From an uncultured Prevotella sp. (GTDB lineage: Bacteria > Bacteroidota > Bacteroidia > Bacteroidales > Bacteroidaceae), in NCBI GenBank assembly GCA_946627325.1, contig CAMOVK010000012.1, positions 1 to 34,885 of the forward strand: DNA of 34,885 nt, in the 5' to 3' direction. Position 1 is the first letter of the stretch. Each line of letters opens with the position of its first letter. Positions 1 to 7,844 of the stretch are shown here, piece after piece. A program made the position numbers and the translations under genes. The notes under the pieces are model-generated. The model did not search any database and was not told where the DNA came from. It saw nothing but the letters and a program-made list of their open reading frames with translations.

Positions 1-513
1 GGGTATGTCGAGGTGGGTGTGTGGCACGTTGTCGACTTTCTGGAAGGGGAAGCAGACGCCGATTTTGTAGGCTTGTGGTATGGTGCGGAGGAAGCGGTCG
101 TAGTAACCTTTTCCTCGTCCGAGGCGGTTGCCCTTGCTGTCGAAGCTCATGCCTGGCACTACGCAGAGGTCGATGGTGTGGAGGGCTGTGAAGGGGCTAC
201 CTATGGGCTCCATGATGCCAAATGCTCCTGTGCGGAGGTCGGCTGGGCTTTGGTAGCGACAAATGGCCATATTTTCGTCGTCGATGACTCGTGGCAGCAG
301 TATGGTCTTGCCCATGCCGACGAGGGTGTCGAGGGCTGTGGCGGTGTGCACTTCGTCGTTGAGGGCGTAGTACATCAGTATGGTCGTTGCGGACTTCACT
401 CTCTCGTGGTTTAACAGTCGCTCGATGATGGGCGCTGACATTGCCTGGAGTTGGTGGGGTGTGAATTGCTGTTTGAGGGCTCTAATGTGCGCCCGTAGTT
501 CGGATTTAGTCAT
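1..513 (-). CDS. 5-formyltetrahydrofolate cyclo-ligase (3' end cut by window edge)
   Basis: This enzyme converts 5-formyltetrahydrofolate to 5,10-methenyltetrahydrofolate using ATP in the cytosolic one-carbon pool (the E. coli homologue is ygfA/fau). The frame is open for 171 codons from an ATG at 513 down to base 1 with no stop, so the C-terminus lies outside the window; the family is usually about 180-200 residues, so little is missing. The diagnostic segment is at residues 121-141, with GMSFD, the LGRGKGYYDR nucleotide/folate motif and a preceding VVPG. The start overlaps the stop of the upstream S41 protease as ATGA (510-513), so translation is probably coupled to it. Identification is firm; the operon partners have no obvious biochemical link to folate. 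Confidence 0.93.
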   Translation of the reverse strand, partial: MTKSELRAHIRALKQQFTPHQLQAMSAPIIERLLNHERVKSATTILMYYALNDEVHTATALDTLVGMGKTILLPRVIDDENMAICRYQSPADLRTGAFGIMEPIGSPFTALHTIDLCVVPGMSFDSKGNRLGRGKGYYDRFLRTIPQAYKIGVCFPFQKVDNVPHTHLDIP

Positions 514-2123
514 TGTTTCGTGGGGAAGGCTGCATTTCGTTTGAAGATGTCGAGCGATTGACGTATTGCGTCGTCGTCGCTATTGAGGTATTTGAGCCAC
601 TCTTCTTCGTCGAGCATATTGTAGATGATTCGGCTCAGGATGTATTTCTGTAGTAGTTTGTGTGAGCGTTTGACGAGGAGGTTTCTGCGTTGCAGTCCGT
701 TTTTCTCTGCATAGGTAACGAAGTCACCCACGACGTTGTGTTTGCTTATTTCGTTTAGCAGTGGTTTCATTTCGCTGTATTTCTTGAGTCGTTGGCGATT
801 GTTGTCGGTGTAATGGAAAGCGTATTGGAGCATGAGCCCCGACATGACTGCCTCTTTGTAGTACGATGTAACGTCGGCTGTGTCTTCGGGTATGAATATA
901 TCTGGAGTGATTCCTCCTCCTCCATAGACGGTTCGCCCTAAGGTGGTGTGGTATGCAGGACCTGAGTGTTTGATGCTGTCTTGCGAGAAGTATTCTCCGT
1001 GTTGATATCGTGCTATCAGATCGTTGTCGTACTTGTCTGCTCCGTCAGGACTGTAAGGTTTCTGAATGCATCGCCCAGAAGGAGTGTAATATCGCGCTAT
1101 GGTCAGTCTGATCATGCTTCCGTCGGAGAAGAGTATTGGTCGCTGCACGAGTCCTTTTCCGAAGGATCGTCTGCCGATGATTGTTCCTCGGTCGTTGTCT
1201 TGTATTGCTCCTGCGAATATCTCTGCTGCCGATGCTGTTCCTTCGTTGATAAGTACTACGAGTGGTATCGTTTGGTAAATTCCGCGTCCATCGCTCATGT
1301 AGTTTTCGCGTGGGAATTTCCGTCCCTGTGTGAATACGATCATTTTCTTTGCTGGCAGGAATTCGTTTACCATAGCCACTGCTGCGTCGAGCAGTCCGCC
1401 CGAGTTGTCGCGCAGGTCGATGACGAGGTTGTCGAAGCCGAGTTGTCCCAGTCGAGCCAGTGCTACGAGCATTTCCTGGTATGTAGCCTCGCCGAAATTC
1501 TTTATTCGCATATAGCCTGTTTTGTCGTCGAGCATATATGCTGCCGTGACGCTCTTGGTCTGTATGTCTGCTCGTGTAATAGTGAAATACTTAGGCTTTT
1601 CACTTCCGTATCTGATTACTCCTATTTTCACTTTAGTGTCTTTCGGTCCTTTGAGTCGTCGCATGGCTTCTTCCTGAGTGACGATTTTTCCGACGAAAGG
1701 TTTTCCATCAACAGAGACGATCTTGTCGCCTGCGATTATCCCAGCGTTTTCTGCTGGTCCGTTCTTGATAACATTCTGCACATGGATAGTGTCTTGCCGA
1801 ATAGTGAACTCAACGCCTATCCCCGAGAACGAGCCCTTCAGGTCGTCGTTGGCTGAAGCCACGTCTTTGGCACTTATATATACCGAATGTGGGTCTAATT
1901 CGCGCAATATGTTTGGCATGGAACGCTCTACGAGATCGTTCACGTTGACGGTATCGACATACTGGTCATCTATTATCTGTAAAAGGTTTTGCAGTCGATT
2001 GCTCCCCGACCCTATTATGTTCAACCTGTTGCCCGATGCGTGTCGGGCATAGAAGTTGCCAACTAAGATGCCTAAAACGACACAAAATGCCATGATTAGT
2101 GGCATAAAACGTTTCTTGTTCAT
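510..2123 (-). CDS. S41 family C-terminal processing peptidase (CtpA/Prc-like)
   Basis: A 537-residue exported serine protease. Residues 1-25 form an N-terminal membrane anchor or uncleaved signal (MNKKRFMPLIMAFCVVLGIL). A PDZ domain covers roughly residues 95-185 (GIGVEF, then GPAENAGIIAGDKIVSVDG). The S41 catalytic domain follows, with the nucleophile Ser298 in GTASAAE and the general base Lys323 in FGKG. Such enzymes trim or degrade periplasmic proteins from their C-termini. I chose the ATG at 2123 over an in-frame upstream ATG at 2258: the extra 45 residues are Arg-rich, lie wholly within the deaminase gene and precede a perfect signal segment. The start overlaps the deaminase stop as ATGA (2120-2123), and the stop overlaps the cyclo-ligase start, so it is the middle gene of a coupled trio. 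Confidence 0.94.
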   Translation of the reverse strand: MNKKRFMPLIMAFCVVLGILVGNFYARHASGNRLNIIGSGSNRLQNLLQIIDDQYVDTVNVNDLVERSMPNILRELDPHSVYISAKDVASANDDLKGSFSGIGVEFTIRQDTIHVQNVIKNGPAENAGIIAGDKIVSVDGKPFVGKIVTQEEAMRRLKGPKDTKVKIGVIRYGSEKPKYFTITRADIQTKSVTAAYMLDDKTGYMRIKNFGEATYQEMLVALARLGQLGFDNLVIDLRDNSGGLLDAAVAMVNEFLPAKKMIVFTQGRKFPRENYMSDGRGIYQTIPLVVLINEGTASAAEIFAGAIQDNDRGTIIGRRSFGKGLVQRPILFSDGSMIRLTIARYYTPSGRCIQKPYSPDGADKYDNDLIARYQHGEYFSQDSIKHSGPAYHTTLGRTVYGGGGITPDIFIPEDTADVTSYYKEAVMSGLMLQYAFHYTDNNRQRLKKYSEMKPLLNEISKHNVVGDFVTYAEKNGLQRRNLLVKRSHKLLQKYILSRIIYNMLDEEEWLKYLNSDDDAIRQSLDIFKRNAAFPTKQ

Positions 2124-2557
2124 TTCTTTACTTCCATATATTCCACATCTATACCTGCTCGGCGTAGGAGTTCGACTCCGTCTTCCAACCGATACTTTTC
2201 GCAATAAACGACTCGCTTGATACCTGCTTGGATGATTAGTTTTGCGCACTCTATGCAAGGCGATGCCGTGACGTATAGGGTTGAACCATCGCTATTGTTA
2301 GATGAGCGGGCAAGTTTTGTGATAGCATTAGCCTCAGCATGAAGCACATACGGCTTAGTCATGCCATTCTCATCCTCGCATATATTCTCAAATCCACTGG
2401 GCGTACCATTGTAGCCATCGCTTATTATCATCTTTTCTTTTACAACCAGAGCTCCCACCTTGCGACGCTGACAATAGCTGTTTTCAGCCCATACGAGCGC
2501 CATACGCAGATAGCGTTGGTCAAGTAATTGGCGTTTTTCTATCGAATTTTCTGACAT
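2120..2557 (-). CDS. dCMP deaminase family protein (ComEB-like)
   Basis: A 145-residue cytidine/deoxycytidylate deaminase family enzyme. It would deaminate dCMP to dUMP, feeding thymidylate synthesis. The zinc site is visible as HAE at residues 73-75 (His ligand and catalytic Glu) and PCIEC with Cys101 and Cys104. The N-terminal part (YLRMALVWAENSYCQRRKVGALVV) and the NGTPSGFENIC segment are typical of the dCMP deaminase/ComEB branch rather than the tRNA adenosine deaminase branch. The gene starts 39 bp after the M3 peptidase and ends in an ATGA overlap with the S41 protease. Because thymidylate synthase consumes methylenetetrahydrofolate, it has a loose metabolic tie to the folate gene two positions downstream; that link is my inference. 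Confidence 0.92.
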   Translation of the reverse strand: MSENSIEKRQLLDQRYLRMALVWAENSYCQRRKVGALVVKEKMIISDGYNGTPSGFENICEDENGMTKPYVLHAEANAITKLARSSNNSDGSTLYVTASPCIECAKLIIQAGIKRVVYCEKYRLEDGVELLRRAGIDVEYMEVKK

Positions 2558-2596
2558 TGTGTTATGGTGTTTAATCTTCAGACATTGCTGTGTTTG

Positions 2597-4672
2597 CTAT
2601 TTCTTGATGCCATTGCGCTTTAGGAGTGCATTGATGGTTGGTTCGCTTCCTCTGAACATTCTGTATAGAGTCATTGGGTGTTCGGTTCCACCTTTAGAAA
2701 GAATACACTTGCGGAATTTCTCTGCCACTTCCCTATTGAATATGCCTTTACGTTTGAACACACTGAAAGCATCTGCATCGAGCACTTCCGCCCACTTGTA
2801 GCTGTAGTAGCCCGCAGCGTAGCCCCCTGCCATAATGTGTGAGAATTGAACAGTCATGCAGGTGTTGCTTTGTTGTGGAAGTACCATGGCACGCTTCCAA
2901 GCATTTTTTTCGAATTTGCGCAAGTCGCCGTTGAATGTATCTTTCATGGTGTAATAAGCCATGTCTAACAGGCAGAAACTAACCTGTCGCATACAGCCGT
3001 AAGCCACCATGAAATTTCGGCTTTTTACTATTCGGTCGATATACTCATCGGGCAGAGGCTCGCCAGTCTTGTAGTGAAAGGCAAAGGTTCGAAGGAATTC
3101 CTTTTCTATCGAGTAGTTTTCCATGAATTGCGATGGCAGTTCGACGAAGTCCCACCACACATTTGTGCCGCTCATCGACTCGAAACGAGTGTTGGCAAAC
3201 ATTCCATGCAAGGCGTGACCGAACTCGTGGAGAAAAGTTTCAACCTCGCCAAGAGTGAGCAATGCGGGTTTTTTCTTTGTTGGTTTAGTAAGGTTCATTA
3301 CCACGCTGACATGTGGGCGATGGTTTACTCCCTTACTATCAATCCATTGGCCCTGATATTCGGTCATCCAAGCGCCAGCCTGTTTGCCTTCGCGAGGATG
3401 GAAATCGGCATAGAATACTGCCAGAAACGTTCCGTCGTGGTCGAACACTTCGTAGGCTTTCACATCAGGATGATAAACGGGTATTTTCTTATTTGCCTTG
3501 AAGGTGATGCCATATAGGCGGTTTGCAAGACCGAAAACTCCTTTTATCACTCTTGATAGTTCGAGATACGGACGAAGCATTTCGCTGTCGATATTGTACT
3601 TTTCCATCTGCACCTTATGGGTGTAGTAGGAGAAATCCCACGGCATAAGCGTTGACTCCTCCTGACTAAGGGTTTTCTTTCCTCTTTGTCGGAGTACTTT
3701 TGCCTGATATTTTTCTATCTGGCGAACTTCTTTCTCTGCTGCTGGGCGGTATGCTGCTATAAGGTTGTTGGTGAGTTTATATACGTTTTTGATGTTCGCT
3801 GCCATGCGGTTTTTCAACACATAGTCGGCATAGGTTCTATATCCGAGCAGTTGGGCTATTTCGCGGCGGACATTGACTATTCGCTTGCAGATAGCCTCGT
3901 TGTTGGCATCGTTATCTTTGCAGCATACTGTATTCTTTGCTTCATACATCTTCTGGCGCAAGTCGCTACGCTCGGAGTATGTCATAAATGGTCCGTACGA
4001 AGGTTGGTCGAGAGTGAAAACCCACCCTTTCAGGTTTCGTTCCTCTGCCGTTTTGTGGGCGGCTTCAATGGCTGTCTCTGGCAATCCTGCGAGGTCGGCT
4101 TCATCGGTCAGATGAAGAAAATATGCCTTATTTTCTTTCAGCAGGTTTTGCGAGAATTGGAGTGAGAGCATACTTGCCTCTTCCGATAGTTTCTTTAGGC
4201 GCTCCTTATCTTCGTCGGAGAGAAGAGCTCCACTTCTGACAAATCCTTGGTAACTATTGTTGAGCAACCGCTGCTCTTCCTTTGTTAGTCGGCGATGATG
4301 GCGATGAACATACTTAACCCTGTCGAACACACGCTTATCGAGACTTATTTCGTTGGCATGTTTCGTAAGCAGAGGTTGCATTTTCTGCGCCAGTTTCTCC
4401 ATTTTCTCGTTGGTTTCGGCAGAAAGGAGATTGAAAAACACCGACGAAACGCGCCCAAGAAGGTCGTAGTAAAACTCTTTCTCTTCATCGGGCTCAAGCA
4501 TAGTGTTGTCGAAAGTGGGGCGTTCACCACTATTCACCATTTCTTCTATCTGCTCTTTCTCACGACGCATGCCCTCGATGAAGGCTTCTTCATAGTCGGA
4601 GAGTTTTATCTTGTCGAACGGCACAGTCTCATGAGGAGTGTCGTAGCGTTGAAAAAAAGGATTCGTTCTCAA
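2597..4672 (-). CDS. dcp: M3 family zinc metallopeptidase (Dcp/oligopeptidase A-like)
   Basis: A 691-residue zinc peptidase of the thimet oligopeptidase family, which cleaves short peptides (dipeptidyl carboxypeptidase or oligopeptidase A activity). The zinc site is HEFGH at residues 482-486, with the third ligand Glu511 in the downstream FVELPSQF segment; the NVWWDFVELPSQFMENY stretch is characteristic of M3. Length matches the family. There is no signal peptide (MRTNPFFQRYDTP), so a cytosolic location is likely. It is the first gene of a four-gene minus-strand operon and follows a leader of about 80 nt from a probable promoter at 4756-4771. Dcp versus PrlC/OpdA substrate preference cannot be decided by eye. 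Confidence 0.93.
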   Translation of the reverse strand: MRTNPFFQRYDTPHETVPFDKIKLSDYEEAFIEGMRREKEQIEEMVNSGERPTFDNTMLEPDEEKEFYYDLLGRVSSVFFNLLSAETNEKMEKLAQKMQPLLTKHANEISLDKRVFDRVKYVHRHHRRLTKEEQRLLNNSYQGFVRSGALLSDEDKERLKKLSEEASMLSLQFSQNLLKENKAYFLHLTDEADLAGLPETAIEAAHKTAEERNLKGWVFTLDQPSYGPFMTYSERSDLRQKMYEAKNTVCCKDNDANNEAICKRIVNVRREIAQLLGYRTYADYVLKNRMAANIKNVYKLTNNLIAAYRPAAEKEVRQIEKYQAKVLRQRGKKTLSQEESTLMPWDFSYYTHKVQMEKYNIDSEMLRPYLELSRVIKGVFGLANRLYGITFKANKKIPVYHPDVKAYEVFDHDGTFLAVFYADFHPREGKQAGAWMTEYQGQWIDSKGVNHRPHVSVVMNLTKPTKKKPALLTLGEVETFLHEFGHALHGMFANTRFESMSGTNVWWDFVELPSQFMENYSIEKEFLRTFAFHYKTGEPLPDEYIDRIVKSRNFMVAYGCMRQVSFCLLDMAYYTMKDTFNGDLRKFEKNAWKRAMVLPQQSNTCMTVQFSHIMAGGYAAGYYSYKWAEVLDADAFSVFKRKGIFNREVAEKFRKCILSKGGTEHPMTLYRMFRGSEPTINALLKRNGIKK

Positions 4673-4755
4673 GGTAAATTATCGTCTTTAAGTATAATTA
4701 AAAATTTGTGGTTTTTAAAAATTGATTTCGATATAATATCGATGTAATTATCTCG

Positions 4756-4771
4756 CAAAGATACAAATATA
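4756..4771 (-). promoter_or_regulatory. Candidate promoter -7 boxes for the M3 peptidase operon
   Basis: Read on the minus strand, two overlapping-register TAnnTTTG boxes sit side by side: TATCTTTG (4756-4763) and TATATTTG (4764-4771). TATCTTTGC is a common Bacteroidetes -7 form. No clear TTTG lies about 20 nt further upstream, so the call rests on the -7 boxes and the AT-rich divergent intergenic position. The gap to the M3 start codon is about 83 nt. Confidence 0.45.
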
Positions 4772-4837
4772 ATTTTATCTCATTGCTTTTTAGCGCGTTT
4801 TTTAGGGTTTTACGGTTTCTATTTTTACAAAAAAGTT

Positions 4838-4845
4838 TACTTTTG
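4838..4845 (+). promoter_or_regulatory. Candidate promoter -7 box for the helix-hairpin-helix gene
   Basis: TACTTTTG fits TAnnTTTG exactly, but only 11 nt separate it from the start codon at 4857, leaving a leader of only a few nucleotides. No matching -33 TTTG is seen about 20 nt upstream. Either the transcript is nearly leaderless or the true promoter lies elsewhere in the 184-bp divergent region. Confidence 0.35.
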
Positions 4846-4856
4846 GGTTCAGTTTT

Positions 4857-5783
4857 ATGCGTCAGCGACATTTCTTTTATATTCCATTTGCCGACCGCAG
4901 AGCGTTTCTTGTAGTGCTTCTTGTGGTCGCAATAGCGGGCGGAGTGATATGGCTATTCGACAGAAACATTGCTCCGACTCAAAATGTTGTTGACTCAACC
5001 GATAGTATTCCTTCAGAAAACATGGCAGAAGAGGTTGGCAATAGTCATCACACTTTCATCTATGATGAAGGCTACGACCGAGTGATAGAACTTTTCGCAT
5101 TCGACCCGAACAAGGCAGACAGTACAAAATTGCTTCGATTGGGACTATCAAAATTCATAGTAAGAAACATTTATCGCTTTCGAAATAAAGGAGGTGTTTT
5201 CAGGGACAAAGCCTCTTTTTCGCGACTATATGGTCTGACAGAGCAGGAATATAGACGGCTGGAACCGTATATTAAGATTTCGCCCGAATATCAACAAGCA
5301 AAACCGCGCTATGCCAGCAATGAATATGAGACATTTGAACAAATGCAGGCTGAACACCAAGGCGACCCAACAAAGCATCAACCAAAATTGCAACAGGGAC
5401 AGACAATAGCCTTAAATCAGTCGGACACGACAGCCATGAAGCAAGTGCCTGGCATAGGAAGCTACTTCGCTCAAAAAATTGTAAACTACAGAGAACGACT
5501 CGGAGGATTCGTTTCAGCCAACCAACTCGCAGAAATAAAAAATTTCCCCGACGATGCCATCGACTATTTCAGAACCGACCATCAACCCGTAAGACAAATC
5601 AACGTAAACAAGATGACTATCGACCAAATGCGCCGACACCCATACATAACATTCTCACAAGCAAAAGCTATAAGCGATTACCGACGACTCAAAGGAAAGA
5701 TTAGGAGCATAGAAGACCTCCGACTGATGAAGGAATTCACGGCAGACGACATCTTACGACTGACCCCCTATTTATCATACTAA
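4857..5783 (+). CDS. Membrane-anchored helix-hairpin-helix protein (ComEA-like)
   Basis: A 308-residue protein with a short basic N-terminus, one transmembrane segment at about residues 16-33 (AFLVVLLVVAIAGGVIWLF) and three ComEA-like helix-hairpin-helix units. The units begin FDPNKADSTKLLRLGL (about residue 75), LNQSDTTAMKQVPGIGSYFAQKIVNYR (about 180) and VNKMTIDQMRRHPYITFSQAKAISDYR (about 250). HhH units bind DNA backbone without sequence specificity, and ComEA itself is a surface receptor in DNA uptake. A membrane-anchored multi-HhH protein of this kind is common in Bacteroidetes and usually annotated only by domain; a role in DNA uptake is possible but not shown here. It is a single-gene unit, convergent with typA, and followed by repeat copy 1. 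Confidence 0.85.
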   Translation: MRQRHFFYIPFADRRAFLVVLLVVAIAGGVIWLFDRNIAPTQNVVDSTDSIPSENMAEEVGNSHHTFIYDEGYDRVIELFAFDPNKADSTKLLRLGLSKFIVRNIYRFRNKGGVFRDKASFSRLYGLTEQEYRRLEPYIKISPEYQQAKPRYASNEYETFEQMQAEHQGDPTKHQPKLQQGQTIALNQSDTTAMKQVPGIGSYFAQKIVNYRERLGGFVSANQLAEIKNFPDDAIDYFRTDHQPVRQINVNKMTIDQMRRHPYITFSQAKAISDYRRLKGKIRSIEDLRLMKEFTADDILRLTPYLSY

Positions 5784-5784
5784 A

Positions 5785-5930
5785 AGGTGTATCTATTCAA
5801 CTGAATTTGGAAAGGCATACTTTCCAACGTGGAAATGCATACTTTCCAATCTGGAAAGACATACTTTTCGAAGCGAAAAGATATGCTTTCCAAATAGAAG
5901 AGATTACTTTCTGAAAATCAACAAGTTAGC
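5785..5930 (+). repeat. Interspersed palindrome-array element, copy 1
   Basis: This 146-nt element lies between the convergent HhH and typA genes. A 24-nt left flank (5785-5808, ending GAATTT) matches copy 3 at 20 of 24 positions. Four 17-nt imperfect palindromes follow at 5809-5825, 5831-5847, 5853-5869 and 5875-5891 (type GGAAAGNNATACTTTCC) with 5-nt linkers, so the period is exactly 22 nt. Then come AAAT, a 15-nt variable stretch and a conserved tail beginning CTGAAAATCAACA at 5911. Strand is given as the orientation shared by all three copies. It contains no reading frame. It is not a CRISPR array because the spacing sequences are 5 nt. Function unknown. Confidence 0.88.
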
Positions 5931-5950
5931 AAACCGACAACAAACGACCA

Positions 5951-7753
5951 TTACTCCTTGTTGGCACGTTTGCGTTCGGTATGGTCAAGGATAATCTTTC
6001 GCATACGAATAGCAACGGGGGTACACTCGACATACTCATCAGCCTTGATATATTCCAACTCCTCTTCGAGCGAGAGCACTATCTTAGGAATTATGTGGGC
6101 TTTCTCATCACTACCCGAAGCACGAACGTTGGTAAGTTGCTTAGCTTTAGTAACGTTAATGACAAGGTCGTTATCGTGAACATGCTCACCTACCACCTGA
6201 CCAGCATAAACACTTTCACCTGGGTCGATGAAGAACTTGCCACGATCTTGAAGTTTATCAATCGAATAAGCAAAGGCTGTACCAGTCTCCAGAGCTATCA
6301 TAGAACCATTGATTCTACGTTCAATATCACCCTTGTAAGGCTGATATTCCTTAAAACGATGGGCCATGATAGCTTCGCCTTGAGAGGCTGTAAGCACATT
6401 AGTACGAAGACCTATAATTCCACGAGAAGGCATATCGAACTCGATGTTTACACGTTCACCTTGAGCTTCCATCGACGTCATTTCACCCTTACGACGAGTG
6501 ACCATATCAATCATTTTTGAAGAGAACTCTTCGGGAACATTTATTGTCAATTCCTCAATAGGCTCGCACCTCACACCGTCGATTTCCTTATAAATAACTT
6601 GCGGCTGACCAACCTGCAACTCATAACCCTCACGGCGCATAGTCTCAATCAATACAGAAAGATGCAAAACACCACGACCAGAGACTATCCACTTATCGGT
6701 ATTGCCTTCGAAAGGAGTAACCCGAAGAGCAAGATTGCGCTCAAGTTCCTTTTGCAAGCGGTCGTTGATATGGCGCGAAGTGCAATACTTACCCTCTTTG
6801 CCAAAAAACGGAGAGTCGTTAATCGTAAAGAGCATCGACATTGTTGGTTCATCGATTGCAATAGGAGGAAGAGCTTCAGGATTATCGATATCACAAATGG
6901 TATCGCCTATCTCGAAATGCTCTAATCCTACAACGGCACAAATATCGCCACACTCAACACAATTGGTGCGAGTGTGACCCATACCTTCGAAAGTATGAAG
7001 CTCTTTGATTTTGGTCTTTTCAAAACTACCATCACGATGTGCAATTTGTATCTGCTGACCATCACACAAAGTTCCACGGTGAACCCTACCGATGGCAATC
7101 CTACCAGTATAGCTGCTGAAATCCAATGAAGTAATTAGCATCTGGGGAGTACCCTCATTCACTTTGGGAGAAGGAATAACTTCAACAATCTTATCTAAAA
7201 GATAGGTTATATCGGTGGTTTGACGATTATAATCATCGCTCATCCAACCCTGTTTTGCACTACCATACACAACAGGGAAATCCAACTGGTCTTCACTCGC
7301 TCCAAGCGAGAACATCAAATCGAAGACCATCTCATAAACTTCCTCTGGACGACAATTAGGTTTATCCACCTTATTAACAACTACAATCGGTTTCAAACCT
7401 ATGCGAAGGGCTTTTTGAAGAACAAAGCGCGTCTGCGGCATAGGACCCTCGAAAGCATCAACAAGCAACAAACAGCCATCTGCCATGTTAAGAACACGCT
7501 CCACTTCGCCACCGAAATCGGCATGACCAGGAGTATCGATGATGTTGATTTTGGTATCTTTATATGTTATAGAAACGTTTTTGGATAGAATAGTAATACC
7601 TCGCTCGCGCTCCAAATCATTATTATCAAGTACTTGCGAACTGAGATTTTGCCCTTCGCGAAAAAGATTACCGGCAAGCATCATCTTATCAACAAGTGTT
7701 GTCTTGCCATGATCGACGTGAGCAATGATGGCTATGTTGCGAATAGATTTCAA
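5951..7753 (-). CDS. typA: Translational GTPase TypA/BipA
   Basis: A 600-residue ribosome-associated GTPase related to EF-G, involved in ribosome assembly and stress adaptation. The GTPase motifs are intact: G1 AHVDHGKT at residues 11-18, the ERERGITI switch I near 48-55, G3 DTPGH at 73-77 and G4 NKVD at 127-130. EF-G-like domains and the TypA-specific C-terminal region follow ([20 protein letters not shown], then [13 protein letters not shown] sequence and a basic tail [16 protein letters not shown]). Length and start agree with the family. It lies 91 bp downstream of the PpiD-like gene on the same strand, with a probable terminator between them, so its own promoter is expected in 7754-7794; I could not find a convincing one. 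Confidence 0.97.
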   Translation of the reverse strand: MKSIRNIAIIAHVDHGKTTLVDKMMLAGNLFREGQNLSSQVLDNNDLERERGITILSKNVSITYKDTKINIIDTPGHADFGGEVERVLNMADGCLLLVDAFEGPMPQTRFVLQKALRIGLKPIVVVNKVDKPNCRPEEVYEMVFDLMFSLGASEDQLDFPVVYGSAKQGWMSDDYNRQTTDITYLLDKIVEVIPSPKVNEGTPQMLITSLDFSSYTGRIAIGRVHRGTLCDGQQIQIAHRDGSFEKTKIKELHTFEGMGHTRTNCVECGDICAVVGLEHFEIGDTICDIDNPEALPPIAIDEPTMSMLFTINDSPFFGKEGKYCTSRHINDRLQKELERNLALRVTPFEGNTDKWIVSGRGVLHLSVLIETMRREGYELQVGQPQVIYKEIDGVRCEPIEELTINVPEEFSSKMIDMVTRRKGEMTSMEAQGERVNIEFDMPSRGIIGLRTNVLTASQGEAIMAHRFKEYQPYKGDIERRINGSMIALETGTAFAYSIDKLQDRGKFFIDPGESVYAGQVVGEHVHDNDLVINVTKAKQLTNVRASGSDEKAHIIPKIVLSLEEELEYIKADEYVECTPVAIRMRKIILDHTERKRANKE

Positions 7754-7794
7754 GGGAATGGATTATTTAGTTGTGAATAATTAAGCATAAAAGA

Positions 7795-7823
7795 GGAGAG
7801 ACAAATTGAGTATTCGCCTCTCC
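7795..7823 (-). terminator. Candidate terminator after the PpiD-like gene
   Basis: On the minus strand GGAGAG (7818-7823) can pair with CTCTCC (7795-7800) across a 17-nt loop, followed by TCTTTTATG. The stem is short and the loop long, so this is a moderate call. It lies 21 bp past the stop of the PpiD-like gene and before typA. Confidence 0.4.
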
Positions 7824-7844
7824 CTATTTATTGGATTAAAAAAA

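Noticed and set aside
966..1856. Long plus-strand open frame (296 codons) antisense to the S41 protease
   Set aside because: The minus-strand frame carries intact PDZ and S41 catalytic motifs; the antisense translation is Cys/Ser/Val rich with no recognisable domain, as expected for a shadow frame.
2124..2258. 45-residue N-terminal extension of the S41 protease
   Set aside because: It lies within the dCMP deaminase gene, is Arg-rich and would hide the membrane anchor; the ATGA junction at 2120-2123 gives a better start.
5809..5891. Possible CRISPR array
   Set aside because: Units are 17 nt and gaps 5 nt, far too short for CRISPR repeats and spacers; units are palindromic and imperfect, every copy has exactly four, and no cas genes are present.
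5785..5930. Element as an insertion sequence remnant or MITE with terminal inverted repeats
   Set aside because: No matched terminal inverted repeats at the two ends and no clear target-site duplication were found; mobility is not excluded but is not supported by what can be read.
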